A stretch of DNA of 64,000 nucleotides from Gammaproteobacteria bacterium (GTDB lineage: Bacteria > Gemmatimonadota > Gemmatimonadetes > Longimicrobiales > Gaopeijiaceae): NCBI GenBank assembly GCA_028820325.1, contig JAPPJO010000015.1, forward strand, positions 124,001 to 188,000. Reading direction: 5' to 3'. The position numbers were made by a program, and so were the translations under genes. Positions 27,283 through 34,375 of this stretch are shown piece by piece (the first letter of the stretch is position 1; every line of letters starts with the position of its first letter). Under the pieces are notes generated by a model. It was not told the origin of the DNA, ran no database searches, and saw only the letters and a list, made by a program, of their open reading frames with translations.

Positions 27283-28689
27283 TCAGGGCACCAGCAGGCG
27301 AATGACGCCGTCCCGCTTGTTGAGCAGCAGCGCCTGACCGTCGGGCCCTGAACCGAAGCGCAGGTCCGCCCGGGTCGCGGCCTCGCGCCCCTGTGAGGCG
27401 TTCGTCTCTCGGATCACCTGAAGCAGCGTCTTCGTCTGGCCGCCGTCGTTGAGCAGGACTCTCCGGATCGGCTCCTGCCCCCCGTCCGGAAGCTCATCGG
27501 CGCTGATGTAGAAGATCTCGCCGCTCGGGTTGTCGCCGAACAGGACGAGACCGGTGAGCTGGGGGATCGCCCCGTAGCGGTAGACGTGGACGCCGGTTGC
27601 GGCCGACTGCCTCTGGAGCAGCGGATCCAGCTGGCCGTATTCCGCGACCGGATACCGGAACGCCGGGTCGCCGCGCGGATTCTCGAGGCGGACTTCTTGG
27701 CGGCTCACGAACCTGAAGCTGCCCTCCCAGACGTTCCACCCCAGGTTGTCGCCCGCTTCCACCAGGCTCAGCTCCTCCACGATGTTCTGGCCGATGTCGG
27801 CCATGAACATGTTGCCGGTCTCCGGATCCCAGGCGAAGCGCTGTGGATTGCGGGCGCCGTACGCGTAGATCTCACCGAGGGTGTCGTCGGATCCGTCGCC
27901 GGCGAAGGGATTGTCGGCGGGGATGCCGTATTGCCCGTTGGCGCTGTTCGACCCGAGGGGATCGATCCGCAGGATCTTCCCGAACGCCGAGCCCAGGTCC
28001 TGTGAGAGGTTCAACGGGTCGCCGCCGCTCCCGCCGTCCGCAGACCCGACGTACAGCATCCCGAAGTCGGGGTCTCCGACCGACGCGGTCGGATTGAAGG
28101 CGAGTTGGCCGCCGTTGTGGTTGCCGAAAGGCTGCTGCTGCCGGAGGAGTTCGCGGGGCGCGCCACCGTCGTAGGTCGCCGCTCCGGGGTCGCGCGTGAC
28201 CCATTCATGCAGGACCGTGTCGTGGGAGTCGTTGCCGCCCGCGGGCGTGAAGTCGGGAGGGGGATCCGTGTTCTCGGTGTCGGTCCAAGTGTAGAAGCGG
28301 CCGAATCCCGGGCTTCCCGGCTCTCCGAACTGCGGATGGAAGGCGAAGCTCTGGAACCCCCTCTCGCCCCCGCGCGAGTGGACGCCGATCCCCCAACGCG
28401 GATCGTTGATGTCCAGGTATTGCCGAACCGCTTCGCCGCCGTAGCCAACCGCGTAGAGCGGGCCGCGCATGTCGTTTACGAACATGCGACCCGTGCCGGG
28501 CTCGTCGACGAGGAGCATCATCCTGGCGGGCGCCCCGTCGACATCGGGCAGCCGCGCGAACTCCACGAAGTCCACCACGATCACGCCCTCGGTGGTCTCG
28601 ATCGGGCGGGGGAAAGGGTCGTTGGTACCCTGGGCCGCCGCCGGCGCAGCGACGAGCGCGGCCGCGATCACCTTCCCGAGCGCGCTCAT
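27283..28689 (-). CDS. PQQ-type glucose/sorbosone dehydrogenase-like beta-propeller protein
   Basis: 468 residues. The signal peptide ends AAAQ (about 20). The body is a six-bladed propeller of the GSDH family: ERGFQSFAFHPQF, NHNGGQLAFNP, GKILRIDPLGSN, YAYGARNPQRFAWDP and DIGQNIVEE are its characteristic blade motifs. These proteins often oxidise sugars with PQQ, though many members have no known substrate. Start ATG 28689, preceded by GGGAGGG. Convergent with cassette 3. No PQQ biosynthesis genes are present in the window. Confidence 0.85.
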   Translation of the reverse strand: MSALGKVIAAALVAAPAAAQGTNDPFPRPIETTEGVIVVDFVEFARLPDVDGAPARMMLLVDEPGTGRMFVNDMRGPLYAVGYGGEAVRQYLDINDPRWGIGVHSRGGERGFQSFAFHPQFGEPGSPGFGRFYTWTDTENTDPPPDFTPAGGNDSHDTVLHEWVTRDPGAATYDGGAPRELLRQQQPFGNHNGGQLAFNPTASVGDPDFGMLYVGSADGGSGGDPLNLSQDLGSAFGKILRIDPLGSNSANGQYGIPADNPFAGDGSDDTLGEIYAYGARNPQRFAWDPETGNMFMADIGQNIVEELSLVEAGDNLGWNVWEGSFRFVSRQEVRLENPRGDPAFRYPVAEYGQLDPLLQRQSAATGVHVYRYGAIPQLTGLVLFGDNPSGEIFYISADELPDGGQEPIRRVLLNDGGQTKTLLQVIRETNASQGREAATRADLRFGSGPDGQALLLNKRDGVIRLLVP

Positions 28690-28733
28690 CCCTTGAACCC
28701 TCCCCTCCGGGGTACCCGATGATGTCCTGCCGA

Positions 28734-29117
28734 TCAGGCCCCGCCCATCTCCTCCAGCAACCGCTCGAACTCCTCGCGCCGCTCCTGGTCCAGGCTGACC
28801 TCGAGGGTGAAGAGCTGGTACTCCTCCTCGGACATCCCGTGGCTCTCGTAGATCTCCGCGAGCCTCCGGTCCATCTCTGAGCGCAGCTCCTCCTTGCCGG
28901 GATCGTCGTGGACCACGGCAATTGCCTGGTTGAACTCCTCGCGGGCTTCAACCACCTCGATATGGACCTGAACGAAGAGCAGGAACCGTTCGTCGCTCGC
29001 AGCGGGCGCCGGCGCTTCCTCCTCCTGTTGAGCGTGGAGCGTCGAGGGCCCGAGGATGAACAGAGAGGCAAGCGCCAGCAGACCACCCGGAACCGTGAGT
29101 CTCGGGGCCGTTCTCAT
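28734..29117 (-). CDS. DUF4168-like small exported protein
   Basis: 127 residues from the ATG at 29117, with AAGGAGAG seven bases upstream; a longer frame to 29357 overlaps the promoter and start of the divergent FmdB gene and is discarded. A signal peptide ends LHAQ, followed by a Glu/Pro/Ala linker and an amphipathic helical domain of the DUF4168 kind, with the tell-tale GMSEEEYQLF. Function unknown. It lies 44 bp upstream of the dehydrogenase-like gene on the same strand and may be co-transcribed. Confidence 0.6.
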   Translation of the reverse strand: MRTAPRLTVPGGLLALASLFILGPSTLHAQQEEEAPAPAASDERFLLFVQVHIEVVEAREEFNQAIAVVHDDPGKEELRSEMDRRLAEIYESHGMSEEEYQLFTLEVSLDQERREEFERLLEEMGGA

Positions 29118-29355
29118 CGCGATACTCTCCTTCCGGCTACGCCTTTTTTCAGGCACGGATACATGTCGAACGGGGTACGAGGCGACAAGGCTTTCATGCC
29201 CCTGCCGACGCGACCGACGTACTATATTATCTTGTCTGGACTTGTCCGGAAACAAGCCCCGGTTGCGTTGACTGCGGCGGATGATGATCTTGGGGCCGAA
29301 CCGTTCCGTGCATGGACGGCGATGCCAGCGATGAGGCCGCGATTGGAGTGAGGCC

Positions 29356-29607
29356 ATGCCCGTCTACGAGTACGTTTGCAACGATTGCGGGCGGCAGTTC
29401 GAGGTTCTGCTGCTGAGGCAGGAGACCGCGGCCTGCCCCTCATGCGAGAGCGCCGACCTGAAGCGGCTTCTGTCCGTACCCAAGGTCAAGTCTTCTTCGA
29501 CACATGAGTTGGCGATGCGCGCCGCGAAGAAGCGTGACCAGGCCCAGGCCTGGGAGCGGGTTAACGAACAGCGCAAATACGAGGAGAGTCACGACCGGCA
29601 CGGCTGA
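29356..29607 (+). CDS. FmdB family zinc-ribbon protein
   Basis: 83 residues, normal for the family. Begins MPVYEYVCNDCG with paired cysteines C8/C11 and C27/C30 (CPSC), a zinc ribbon; the rest is a charged helical tail. FmdB-type proteins are named as putative regulators, but their role is unclear. GGAGTGAGG just before the ATG supports the start. The small cytochrome c gene follows 66 bp downstream. Confidence 0.88.
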   Translation: MPVYEYVCNDCGRQFEVLLLRQETAACPSCESADLKRLLSVPKVKSSSTHELAMRAAKKRDQAQAWERVNEQRKYEESHDRHG

Positions 29608-29673
29608 ACCTGCCCGGTCCGGGGCGCGAGCCAAGGCCCCACGAGAGTTACCGTGAACCGAAGAGGAGTAGAG

Positions 29674-30075
29674 ATGATCGCGAATGGAAAATGGGGCCTC
29701 GTCGCCGCGGGCATGCTGGTGATGGCCGCTGCCGTGCCGGCTACCGAGTCCGGCATTCCGCAGGCTCTGCCGGAAGGCGTGACTGAAGAGATGGTGGAAG
29801 AAGGCAGGGCGCTCTTTGCGAGCGACGCGCTGTGCTTCACCTGCCACGCGACTGGCGAGGGAGTCCCGAACCTGGGACCCAACCTGACCGACGACACCTG
29901 GCTCAACATCGAGGATCCCACTTCCTACGACCAGTTTGTGGAACTGATCAACACGGGTGTCCCGATGCCCAAGGAGCACATGATCCCCATGGTGCCGCGG
30001 GCGGGCAGCCCCATCAACGACGAGCAGGTCCGGGCCGTCGCGGCGTTCGTCTGGACGCTGGCGAACGGAAGCTAG
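29674..30075 (+). CDS. monohaem class I cytochrome c
   Basis: 133 residues. The ATG at 29674 has AGAGGAG at optimal distance, which favours it over an in-frame GTG at 29653. Signal peptide to about residue 24; haem site CFTCH (C54, C57, H58); the methionine ligand is likely in the MPKEHMIPM region; the C-terminal helix AVAAFVWTL closes the fold. A periplasmic electron carrier. Confidence 0.85.
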   Translation: MIANGKWGLVAAGMLVMAAAVPATESGIPQALPEGVTEEMVEEGRALFASDALCFTCHATGEGVPNLGPNLTDDTWLNIEDPTSYDQFVELINTGVPMPKEHMIPMVPRAGSPINDEQVRAVAAFVWTLANGS

Positions 30076-30116
30076 ACCACACCCTGCGGGTACACACGCG
30101 ACCCGCACGAATTAGA

Positions 30117-30158
30117 AAGGCCCGCCGCCTCTTCAGCCTGGAAGGGGCGGCGGGCCTT
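30117..30158 (+). terminator. rho-independent terminator after cytochrome c
   Basis: A 13-bp perfect inverted repeat (aaggcccgccgcc and its complement) encloses a 16-base loop and is followed by CTCTGTT on the plus strand. It lies 42 bp past the cytochrome stop and can also serve the convergent gene ending at 30225, whose trailing bases on the minus strand are TCTAATTC. Confidence 0.75.
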
Positions 30159-30224
30159 CTCTGTTGCCCGGCGCGTGACCTGCGTCACCCGCAGGGCGCG
30201 TGTTTCAGCGAGTGAGGGTCGGGG

Positions 30225-30878
30225 TCAGCGCCCCATGCCCTCGCCGCGCTTCATGAAGCCCATGTGAGCGTTGGCCTGCTCGAGGCCGCCCTCGCCTTCC
30301 TGCCAGCCCACGCGACCGTCGCCGTTGGCGTCGAGCCCGGAGACGAGCTGACCGGCCACTTCCGCCATCTCCTCGACCAGAGGCGCGGCGGCATCGGCGG
30401 ACTCGGCTTCCTGGATCTGGGCAGCCAGTTCGAGAATGCGGTCCGCCCTCGCGACCGTATTGTTGGCCGACGTGGCGACGTGGTTCGAGTGGGTGCGGAT
30501 GTTGTCGGTCGCGCCTTCGGAGTCGGCGGCCATGGAGATGTGGCGGGCCGCTCCCGTCGCAGCCTGCTTCACGCCATAGCCGGCGCCCGGGCCGTTCTCC
30601 ACGACGGTGGGATCGACGGCATGCTGGACGTGGCCGGTGTGACGCTTCATGGCGTCGAGGCTGGTCAGGTCACGCGCGGCCAGGCCCGCGTGCATGGCCG
30701 CGACCTCGGCCTCGGCGATGGCGGCGGGAAGCAGTCCCATCCCGTCGGGGGTGCCGCGGAACCCGTCCGCGACGTGTCCCATGTGAGCGTGTGCTGGGCT
30801 GTCCTGGGCGGCCGCGTCAGTCGCGAAACCGACCACGGCGAGCGCCATCAGGGCGATGGTGAATGGGTGTGCGCGCAT
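30225..30878 (-). CDS. exported helical protein with C-terminal EF-hand-like motif
   Basis: 217 residues from the ATG at 30878 (GGAGG upstream). The signal peptide ends AAAQ. The middle is helical and rich in His and Ala (HAHMGHVADG, RHTGHVQHAVD). DANGDGRVGWQE near residue 190 is a canonical EF-hand-type calcium loop. I do not recognise a family with a known function. Histidines could bind a metal or haem, but there is no CxxCH. Confidence 0.7.
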   Translation of the reverse strand: MRAHPFTIALMALAVVGFATDAAAQDSPAHAHMGHVADGFRGTPDGMGLLPAAIAEAEVAAMHAGLAARDLTSLDAMKRHTGHVQHAVDPTVVENGPGAGYGVKQAATGAARHISMAADSEGATDNIRTHSNHVATSANNTVARADRILELAAQIQEAESADAAAPLVEEMAEVAGQLVSGLDANGDGRVGWQEGEGGLEQANAHMGFMKRGEGMGR

Positions 30879-31036
30879 GGAGTACCTCCGTGAAGAATGA
30901 AGGGGATGAATCTTCTGGTGAACCTGTGCAAGACTTCCTGAAACCGGCGGCTTTCCCCGACGATTCCCGTCGCCGGAGACACCTGCAGAGAAATTGCATG
31001 TCCCGGCGTTGACAGGCAAGCAAGAGCGTTGTCCGA

Positions 31037-31087
31037 CGACAAGTGAGCATGAGCGTGCGATTGATTTCCAACGACAAGTGAGCATGA
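31037..31087 (+). repeat. 16-bp direct repeat, two copies 35 bp apart
   Basis: The sequence cgacaagtgagcatga occurs at 31037-31052 and again at 31072-31087. The second copy is shortly followed by a 10-bp palindrome catgatcatg. The position immediately left of a transposase fragment suggests the end of an inserted element. Confidence 0.6.
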
Positions 31088-31114
31088 AGCGGGGTGCGGG
31101 CAGATCATGGGAGC

Positions 31115-31305
31115 ATGATCATGACATTTCGCACCAACCGGATTCGCACCCTCGACGAGGTCCGCGCCTTCCTGGAAGGAAATGAGGCGACCGACATCAC
31201 CCTACACGACCGCCAGCAGGCCTACGCGTTCATCGAGCGCACCCTGGTCCGGTTTCGCTACCACTTCGGCTTGTCCCGCGCCGGCAAAGCCCGCCTTCAC
31301 GGCCA
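31115..31305 (+). pseudogene. 5' fragment of an integrase-core type transposase
   Basis: About 63 codons read through TLDEVRAFLEGN, DRQQAYAFIERTLVRFRY and GKARL, which resembles the N-terminal helix-turn-helix leader of a widespread family of DDE integrase-core transposases. The homology then stops abruptly and the frame runs into unrelated sequence, so most of the gene including the catalytic domain is missing. The junction with the next fragment is near 31305. Confidence 0.5.
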
Positions 31306-31309
31306 CTCT

Positions 31310-31530
31310 GAGGCTCGCCGCGTTCTCCGGAACGACTGCGCTCGTGAAGCTCGAGGTGGCCCGCAGAGCCCGGAGGAGGATGTGGAGGCCAGCACCGGCA
31401 CTCCGGGGCTGGTGGTGGAGGAAGCGTCTGAGGCGCTTGGGCACCGAGAGCACGAACTGGCGCACCGGGACGTTGGGGGGAGACGTGATCCACCAGGTGG
31501 GCGCGTCGCTTCGCGCACGGCTCGGCAGAT
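31310..31530 (-). pseudogene. IS91-like transposase fragment with a frameshift
   Basis: Read on the minus strand, one frame gives NVPVRQFVLSVPKRLRRFLH, which matches the VPVRQWVLSxPxRLR signature of IS91-family transposases, and the adjacent frame gives VDHVSP, its expected upstream neighbour. The two must be joined by a frameshift near 31485. Only about 70 codons survive. It is head-to-head with the integrase-type fragment. Confidence 0.45.
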
Positions 31531-31821
31531 TATTGCTTGACTCGTGGACCTCGGCTAAACTTGATGAGTGTCAACGCCTCGTCTGCCCAGCCGACGCTCG
31601 AAGCGAGGAGGTCTTCGGTCCCGGAAGCCCTGAGCCCGGCTGGTGCCTGCGGCCTCGAGCAATCGACTAGACTGACAGGTCGGCGGCGAGGGAGCGTCGC
31701 GATCGGGCGGCGGCCGCATCCCCGAATCATGTCTCGCCCGGCCTCGTCTGCCGGGCGTTGTCTATCTGGACCGTCGGTCAGGAATCGACCCGTCCAACGT
31801 ACAGCTGGTTCGAGCCGACAC

Positions 31822-32904
31822 ATGTTCAAGACCGGCTACATCGTGAGCCCGCGCGGCGATATGCTCTGGTTCTTGGGCTTACCATTCATCGCCGTCTTGA
31901 TCGCGTTGGGCTTCCAGGCCTGGCTCCCGTATGTGGCGGTAGCATCCATCAACCTGTGGATCACGATTCCTCACCACTACGCCGGGTGGGTGCGCGCGTA
32001 CGGTGTGCCAGAAGAGCTGGCGCGCTTCAAGGACCGCCTCATCATCGGTCCGATGGTGATCGTCGCCTTCACGGCCGTCGGGCTCACCTGGGCCCCGATC
32101 ACGATGCTTCTGCTGGTCACGGCGTGGGACCACCAGCACAGCATCATGCAGCAGCATGGCTTCAGCCGCATCTACGACTTCAAGGCCGGGGCCGGCATGC
32201 CGTCCACCGGACGATGGGACCTGACGCTGCACTGGGTCCTGTACTCCACCATGTTCCTCAACGCGCCGATGTTCAGGCACTTGTGGATCCGCGAGCTGCA
32301 CCGGATGCAGCTCCCGGTGTCCGTCGATTTCGTTGAGATTCTCCTGAAGGTCAGCTGGGTCGTGTTCGGGACCTACCTCGCTTTCTACGCTTGGCACGTC
32401 TGGAGGACCGCGGCCGCTGGCCACCAGGTCAACCCCATCAAGTACGCCTTCATCGGGTCCAGCTATTTCCTCTGGTATTTTGCCGCCTGGCACACGAATT
32501 CGATCCTCCTGTACGCCGTGGCGCACCGGATCATGCACGGCGTCCAGTACATGGTGATCGTGTATTTCTTCCTTCGAAGGAAGTCCGAGCACGGCACCTC
32601 ACAGCCGGGGTTCTGGAGTCGCGTGGTGGGACAGGGGAGACTGAAGTGGTTTCTGCTGGGGGGGGGCGCATACGCACTCATCGTTCAGCTGCTCATCAAC
32701 CGCCCGTTGGACGAGTTTGGATTCGGTGTCGTGAACTTCGCCGCCTATCCGGCCATCGAGCAGTTCAATATCGCCGGGCTGGACTACTCGGCCGGGTACG
32801 CGCTCTTCGCCGAAACGATGATCGCCGCCTTCGCGCTGACCCATTATTACGTGGATTCCTTCATCTGGAAGGTGCGGGACAAGAACGTTCAGAAGGGGCT
32901 GTAG
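31822..32904 (+). CDS. polytopic membrane protein with conserved histidines, unknown family
   Basis: 360 residues from the ATG at 31822; an upstream open frame to 31537 lacks any coding character. About eight hydrophobic segments. Histidines cluster at membrane edges: IPHHYAGW (H51, H52), WDHQHSIMQQHG (H104, H106, H112), LHW (H137), AWHTNS, VAHRIMHG and THYYVD near the end, a pattern seen in membrane metal-binding or haem-binding enzymes. I do not recognise the family. A run of nine G (32658-32666) lies in the coding region. The next gene starts 2 bp after the stop. IS remnants flank the pair. Confidence 0.7.
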   Translation: MFKTGYIVSPRGDMLWFLGLPFIAVLIALGFQAWLPYVAVASINLWITIPHHYAGWVRAYGVPEELARFKDRLIIGPMVIVAFTAVGLTWAPITMLLLVTAWDHQHSIMQQHGFSRIYDFKAGAGMPSTGRWDLTLHWVLYSTMFLNAPMFRHLWIRELHRMQLPVSVDFVEILLKVSWVVFGTYLAFYAWHVWRTAAAGHQVNPIKYAFIGSSYFLWYFAAWHTNSILLYAVAHRIMHGVQYMVIVYFFLRRKSEHGTSQPGFWSRVVGQGRLKWFLLGGGAYALIVQLLINRPLDEFGFGVVNFAAYPAIEQFNIAGLDYSAGYALFAETMIAAFALTHYYVDSFIWKVRDKNVQKGL

Positions 32905-32906
32905 CC

Positions 32907-33506
32907 ATGTGGTACCAGCGATACCGCCTGTTGCTCGTCATATACGGGATTTGCCTCGTCGTGGGCGTCCGCGAGTACCTGATCTCGCGCGGCACCGCCC
33001 CGCCGGGCTGGTTCAGCGAGGAGGGGCGCGAGCTCACGGAGGTCATCGCGCGAGTCAATCCTCGCGAGTCCGACACGGAGTTCCTGGAAAGCATGCAGGC
33101 GCTTTGGGGCGGAGACCTGGATGGGTTCGAGCGGCTCCTCCAGGAAGCACTGGCAAAGGATCCCAAGCACGACAACATGATGCTGCGCTTCCATGCGCAG
33201 CACCTGATCGATACAGGAGCGAACTGGCTGGACGTGAATCAGGCCCTGAACCGGTGGAGGCTCAACCATCCGTTCGACCCCGAGCCCATCAACTATTACA
33301 TGGACCGTGGTCCGCGTACGGAGCTCGAACTCACCGCGATGGAGGACGCGCTCGAACGGGTTCGCTGGATCGACCGGGTCAGGCTGGAGCCCATCGGCCG
33401 CGCGGGTGCAGAGCCGCCCTGGCGTGCCATCATCGTCTTCCGCCACGGGGTCGTAGCCGATGTTCGCGACGTGATGAGCGCCGTGAACCTGGTTCGGCCG
33501 AACTAG
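32907..33506 (+). CDS. membrane-anchored TPR-like protein
   Basis: 199 residues. One N-terminal transmembrane segment (about 7-22), then helical repeats: EFLESMQALWGGDLDGFERL and the following helices have the spacing of tetratricopeptide repeats. It starts 2 bp after the stop of the membrane protein at 31822, so it is surely co-translated and probably forms a complex with it. No catalytic motif seen. Confidence 0.65.
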   Translation: MWYQRYRLLLVIYGICLVVGVREYLISRGTAPPGWFSEEGRELTEVIARVNPRESDTEFLESMQALWGGDLDGFERLLQEALAKDPKHDNMMLRFHAQHLIDTGANWLDVNQALNRWRLNHPFDPEPINYYMDRGPRTELELTAMEDALERVRWIDRVRLEPIGRAGAEPPWRAIIVFRHGVVADVRDVMSAVNLVRPN

Positions 33507-33553
33507 ACTCCCTTGAACCTACGGACAACAACTGGAAACGAGAGTCGCCAAGC

Positions 33554-33568
33554 CTAGTGTAGTGCCGC
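33554..33568 (+). repeat. left terminal inverted repeat of the IS630-type element
   Basis: ctagtgtagtgccgc; its exact reverse complement is at 34193-34207. The second and third bases are the duplicated TA. Confidence 0.85.
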
Positions 33569-34204
33569 ATAAGTCCATGCATGCCTGCACTGCTAAGGAT
33601 TCGATTGCGACCCGGGGACCGCAAGGAGCTCGAGGGCTGGGTTCGAGCCCGCACGACCCCGCAGCGGCGCGTGGAGCGCGCTCGGATCGTCCTGGGCTCG
33701 ACCGGCGGGTTGTCGGGCCGAGCTCTGGCCCGCCAGATCGGCGTCTCGCTGCCGACGGTGCAGCGATGGCTGGACCGGTATGACGAGGAGGGTCTCCCGG
33801 GGCTCGAAGACCGGGCCCCCCGGCCGGCCGCGAAGCAGGATCACGGCCGAACTGGAGGCCGAGGTCGTGCGCCGCACGCTCGAGGAGAAGCCGTCGCGCG
33901 GGACGCACTGGTGCATGGGGCTGCACCACAGCCAGATGGGACGGATGTGGGGCACCCCCGCGTGCACTTCCACTTCGTGCCCACCTCGGCATCGTGGCTG
34001 AACCTCGTCGAGCGCTTCTTTTCCGACCTCACGCAGCGCTAGCTCAAGCGCCTCGCGGTCCACAGCCTCGGCCAGCTCGTGCACGCGATCACCAGCTATA
34101 TCAACGACCGCAACCGTGCCCCGAAACCCTTCGTCTGGACCGCCACCGTGAAAGACATCCTGGCAAAGGTCACTCGTGCCAACACCGCTTTAGCGGCACT
34201 ACAC
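33557..34204 (+). mobile_element. degenerate IS630/Tc1-type insertion sequence
   Basis: A 648-bp element bounded by perfect inverted repeats GTGTAGTGCCGC / GCGGCACTACAC and flanked on both sides by TA, the target duplication expected for the IS630 family. Its single gene is a shortened, frameshifted transposase. The ends are intact, so in principle it could be mobilised by a transposase supplied in trans, like a MITE. Confidence 0.8.
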
Positions 34205-34207
34205 TAG
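33581..34207 (+). pseudogene. IS630-family transposase, frameshifted and internally deleted
   Basis: The N-terminal helix-turn-helix is readable from the ATG at 33581 (LSGRALARQIGVSLPTVQRW, then DEEGLPGLEDRAPRP). After about 33836 the sense continues in another frame (ITAELEAEVVRRTLEEKPS, then MGLHHSQMGRMW). The catalytic core is missing; the reading returns at HFHFVPTSASWLNLVERFF, the conserved end of the DDE domain, in the first frame. TAG at 34040 interrupts TQR-LKRL where a glutamine would be expected. About 130-150 codons are lost relative to a normal transposase of roughly 340 residues. Confidence 0.8.
34193..34207 (-). repeat. right terminal inverted repeat of the IS630-type element
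   Basis: gcggcactacactag, the exact reverse complement of 33554-33568. The transposase reading frame runs into it and its TAG is the natural stop of the gene. Confidence 0.85.
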
Positions 34208-34295
34208 CTGCCCATTGCGCAAGCAGGCTAGGGCTTGACACAGCACACTGATCCCAACGTGTGTTGCCGTCGGAGGCTTGGCGGGGGCAGTCCGC

Positions 34296-34324
34296 TTGCG
34301 TTGCTGTGAATCGGCTGCTAATCT
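34296..34324 (+). promoter_or_regulatory. candidate sigma-70 type promoter for the SusC/SusD unit
   Basis: TTGCGT at 34296-34301 and TAATCT at 34319-34324 are separated by 17 bases, about 50 bp before the ATG at 34376. Plausible but found by eye only. Confidence 0.35.
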
Positions 34325-34375
34325 CCCCTGACAGCGCTTCAGTTATTTGGGATTCCTGAGGATAAGGAGGCACCC

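Larger units (their letters stand above)
30879..31821. other. long intergenic scar region with IS remnants
   Basis: About 940 bp without an intact gene. From left to right it holds a leader segment, a pair of 16-bp direct repeats (31037 and 31072), a 5' transposase fragment on the plus strand (31115-31305), an IS91-like fragment on the minus strand (about 31310-31530), and roughly 290 bp upstream of the membrane-protein gene in which I see nothing. Confidence 0.6.
33507..34375. other. intergenic region occupied by a decayed IS element and a promoter region
   Basis: About 870 bp. The left 50 bp have no feature, 33557-34204 is the IS630-type element, and the right 170 bp carry a promoter-like pair of hexamers and the ribosome binding site of the broken SusC gene. 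Confidence 0.7.

Noticed and set aside
33646..33660. A GGTTCGAGCCC string resembling a tRNA T-loop.
   Set aside because: It lies inside the helix-turn-helix coding region of the IS630 transposase and no acceptor, D or anticodon stem can be paired around it.
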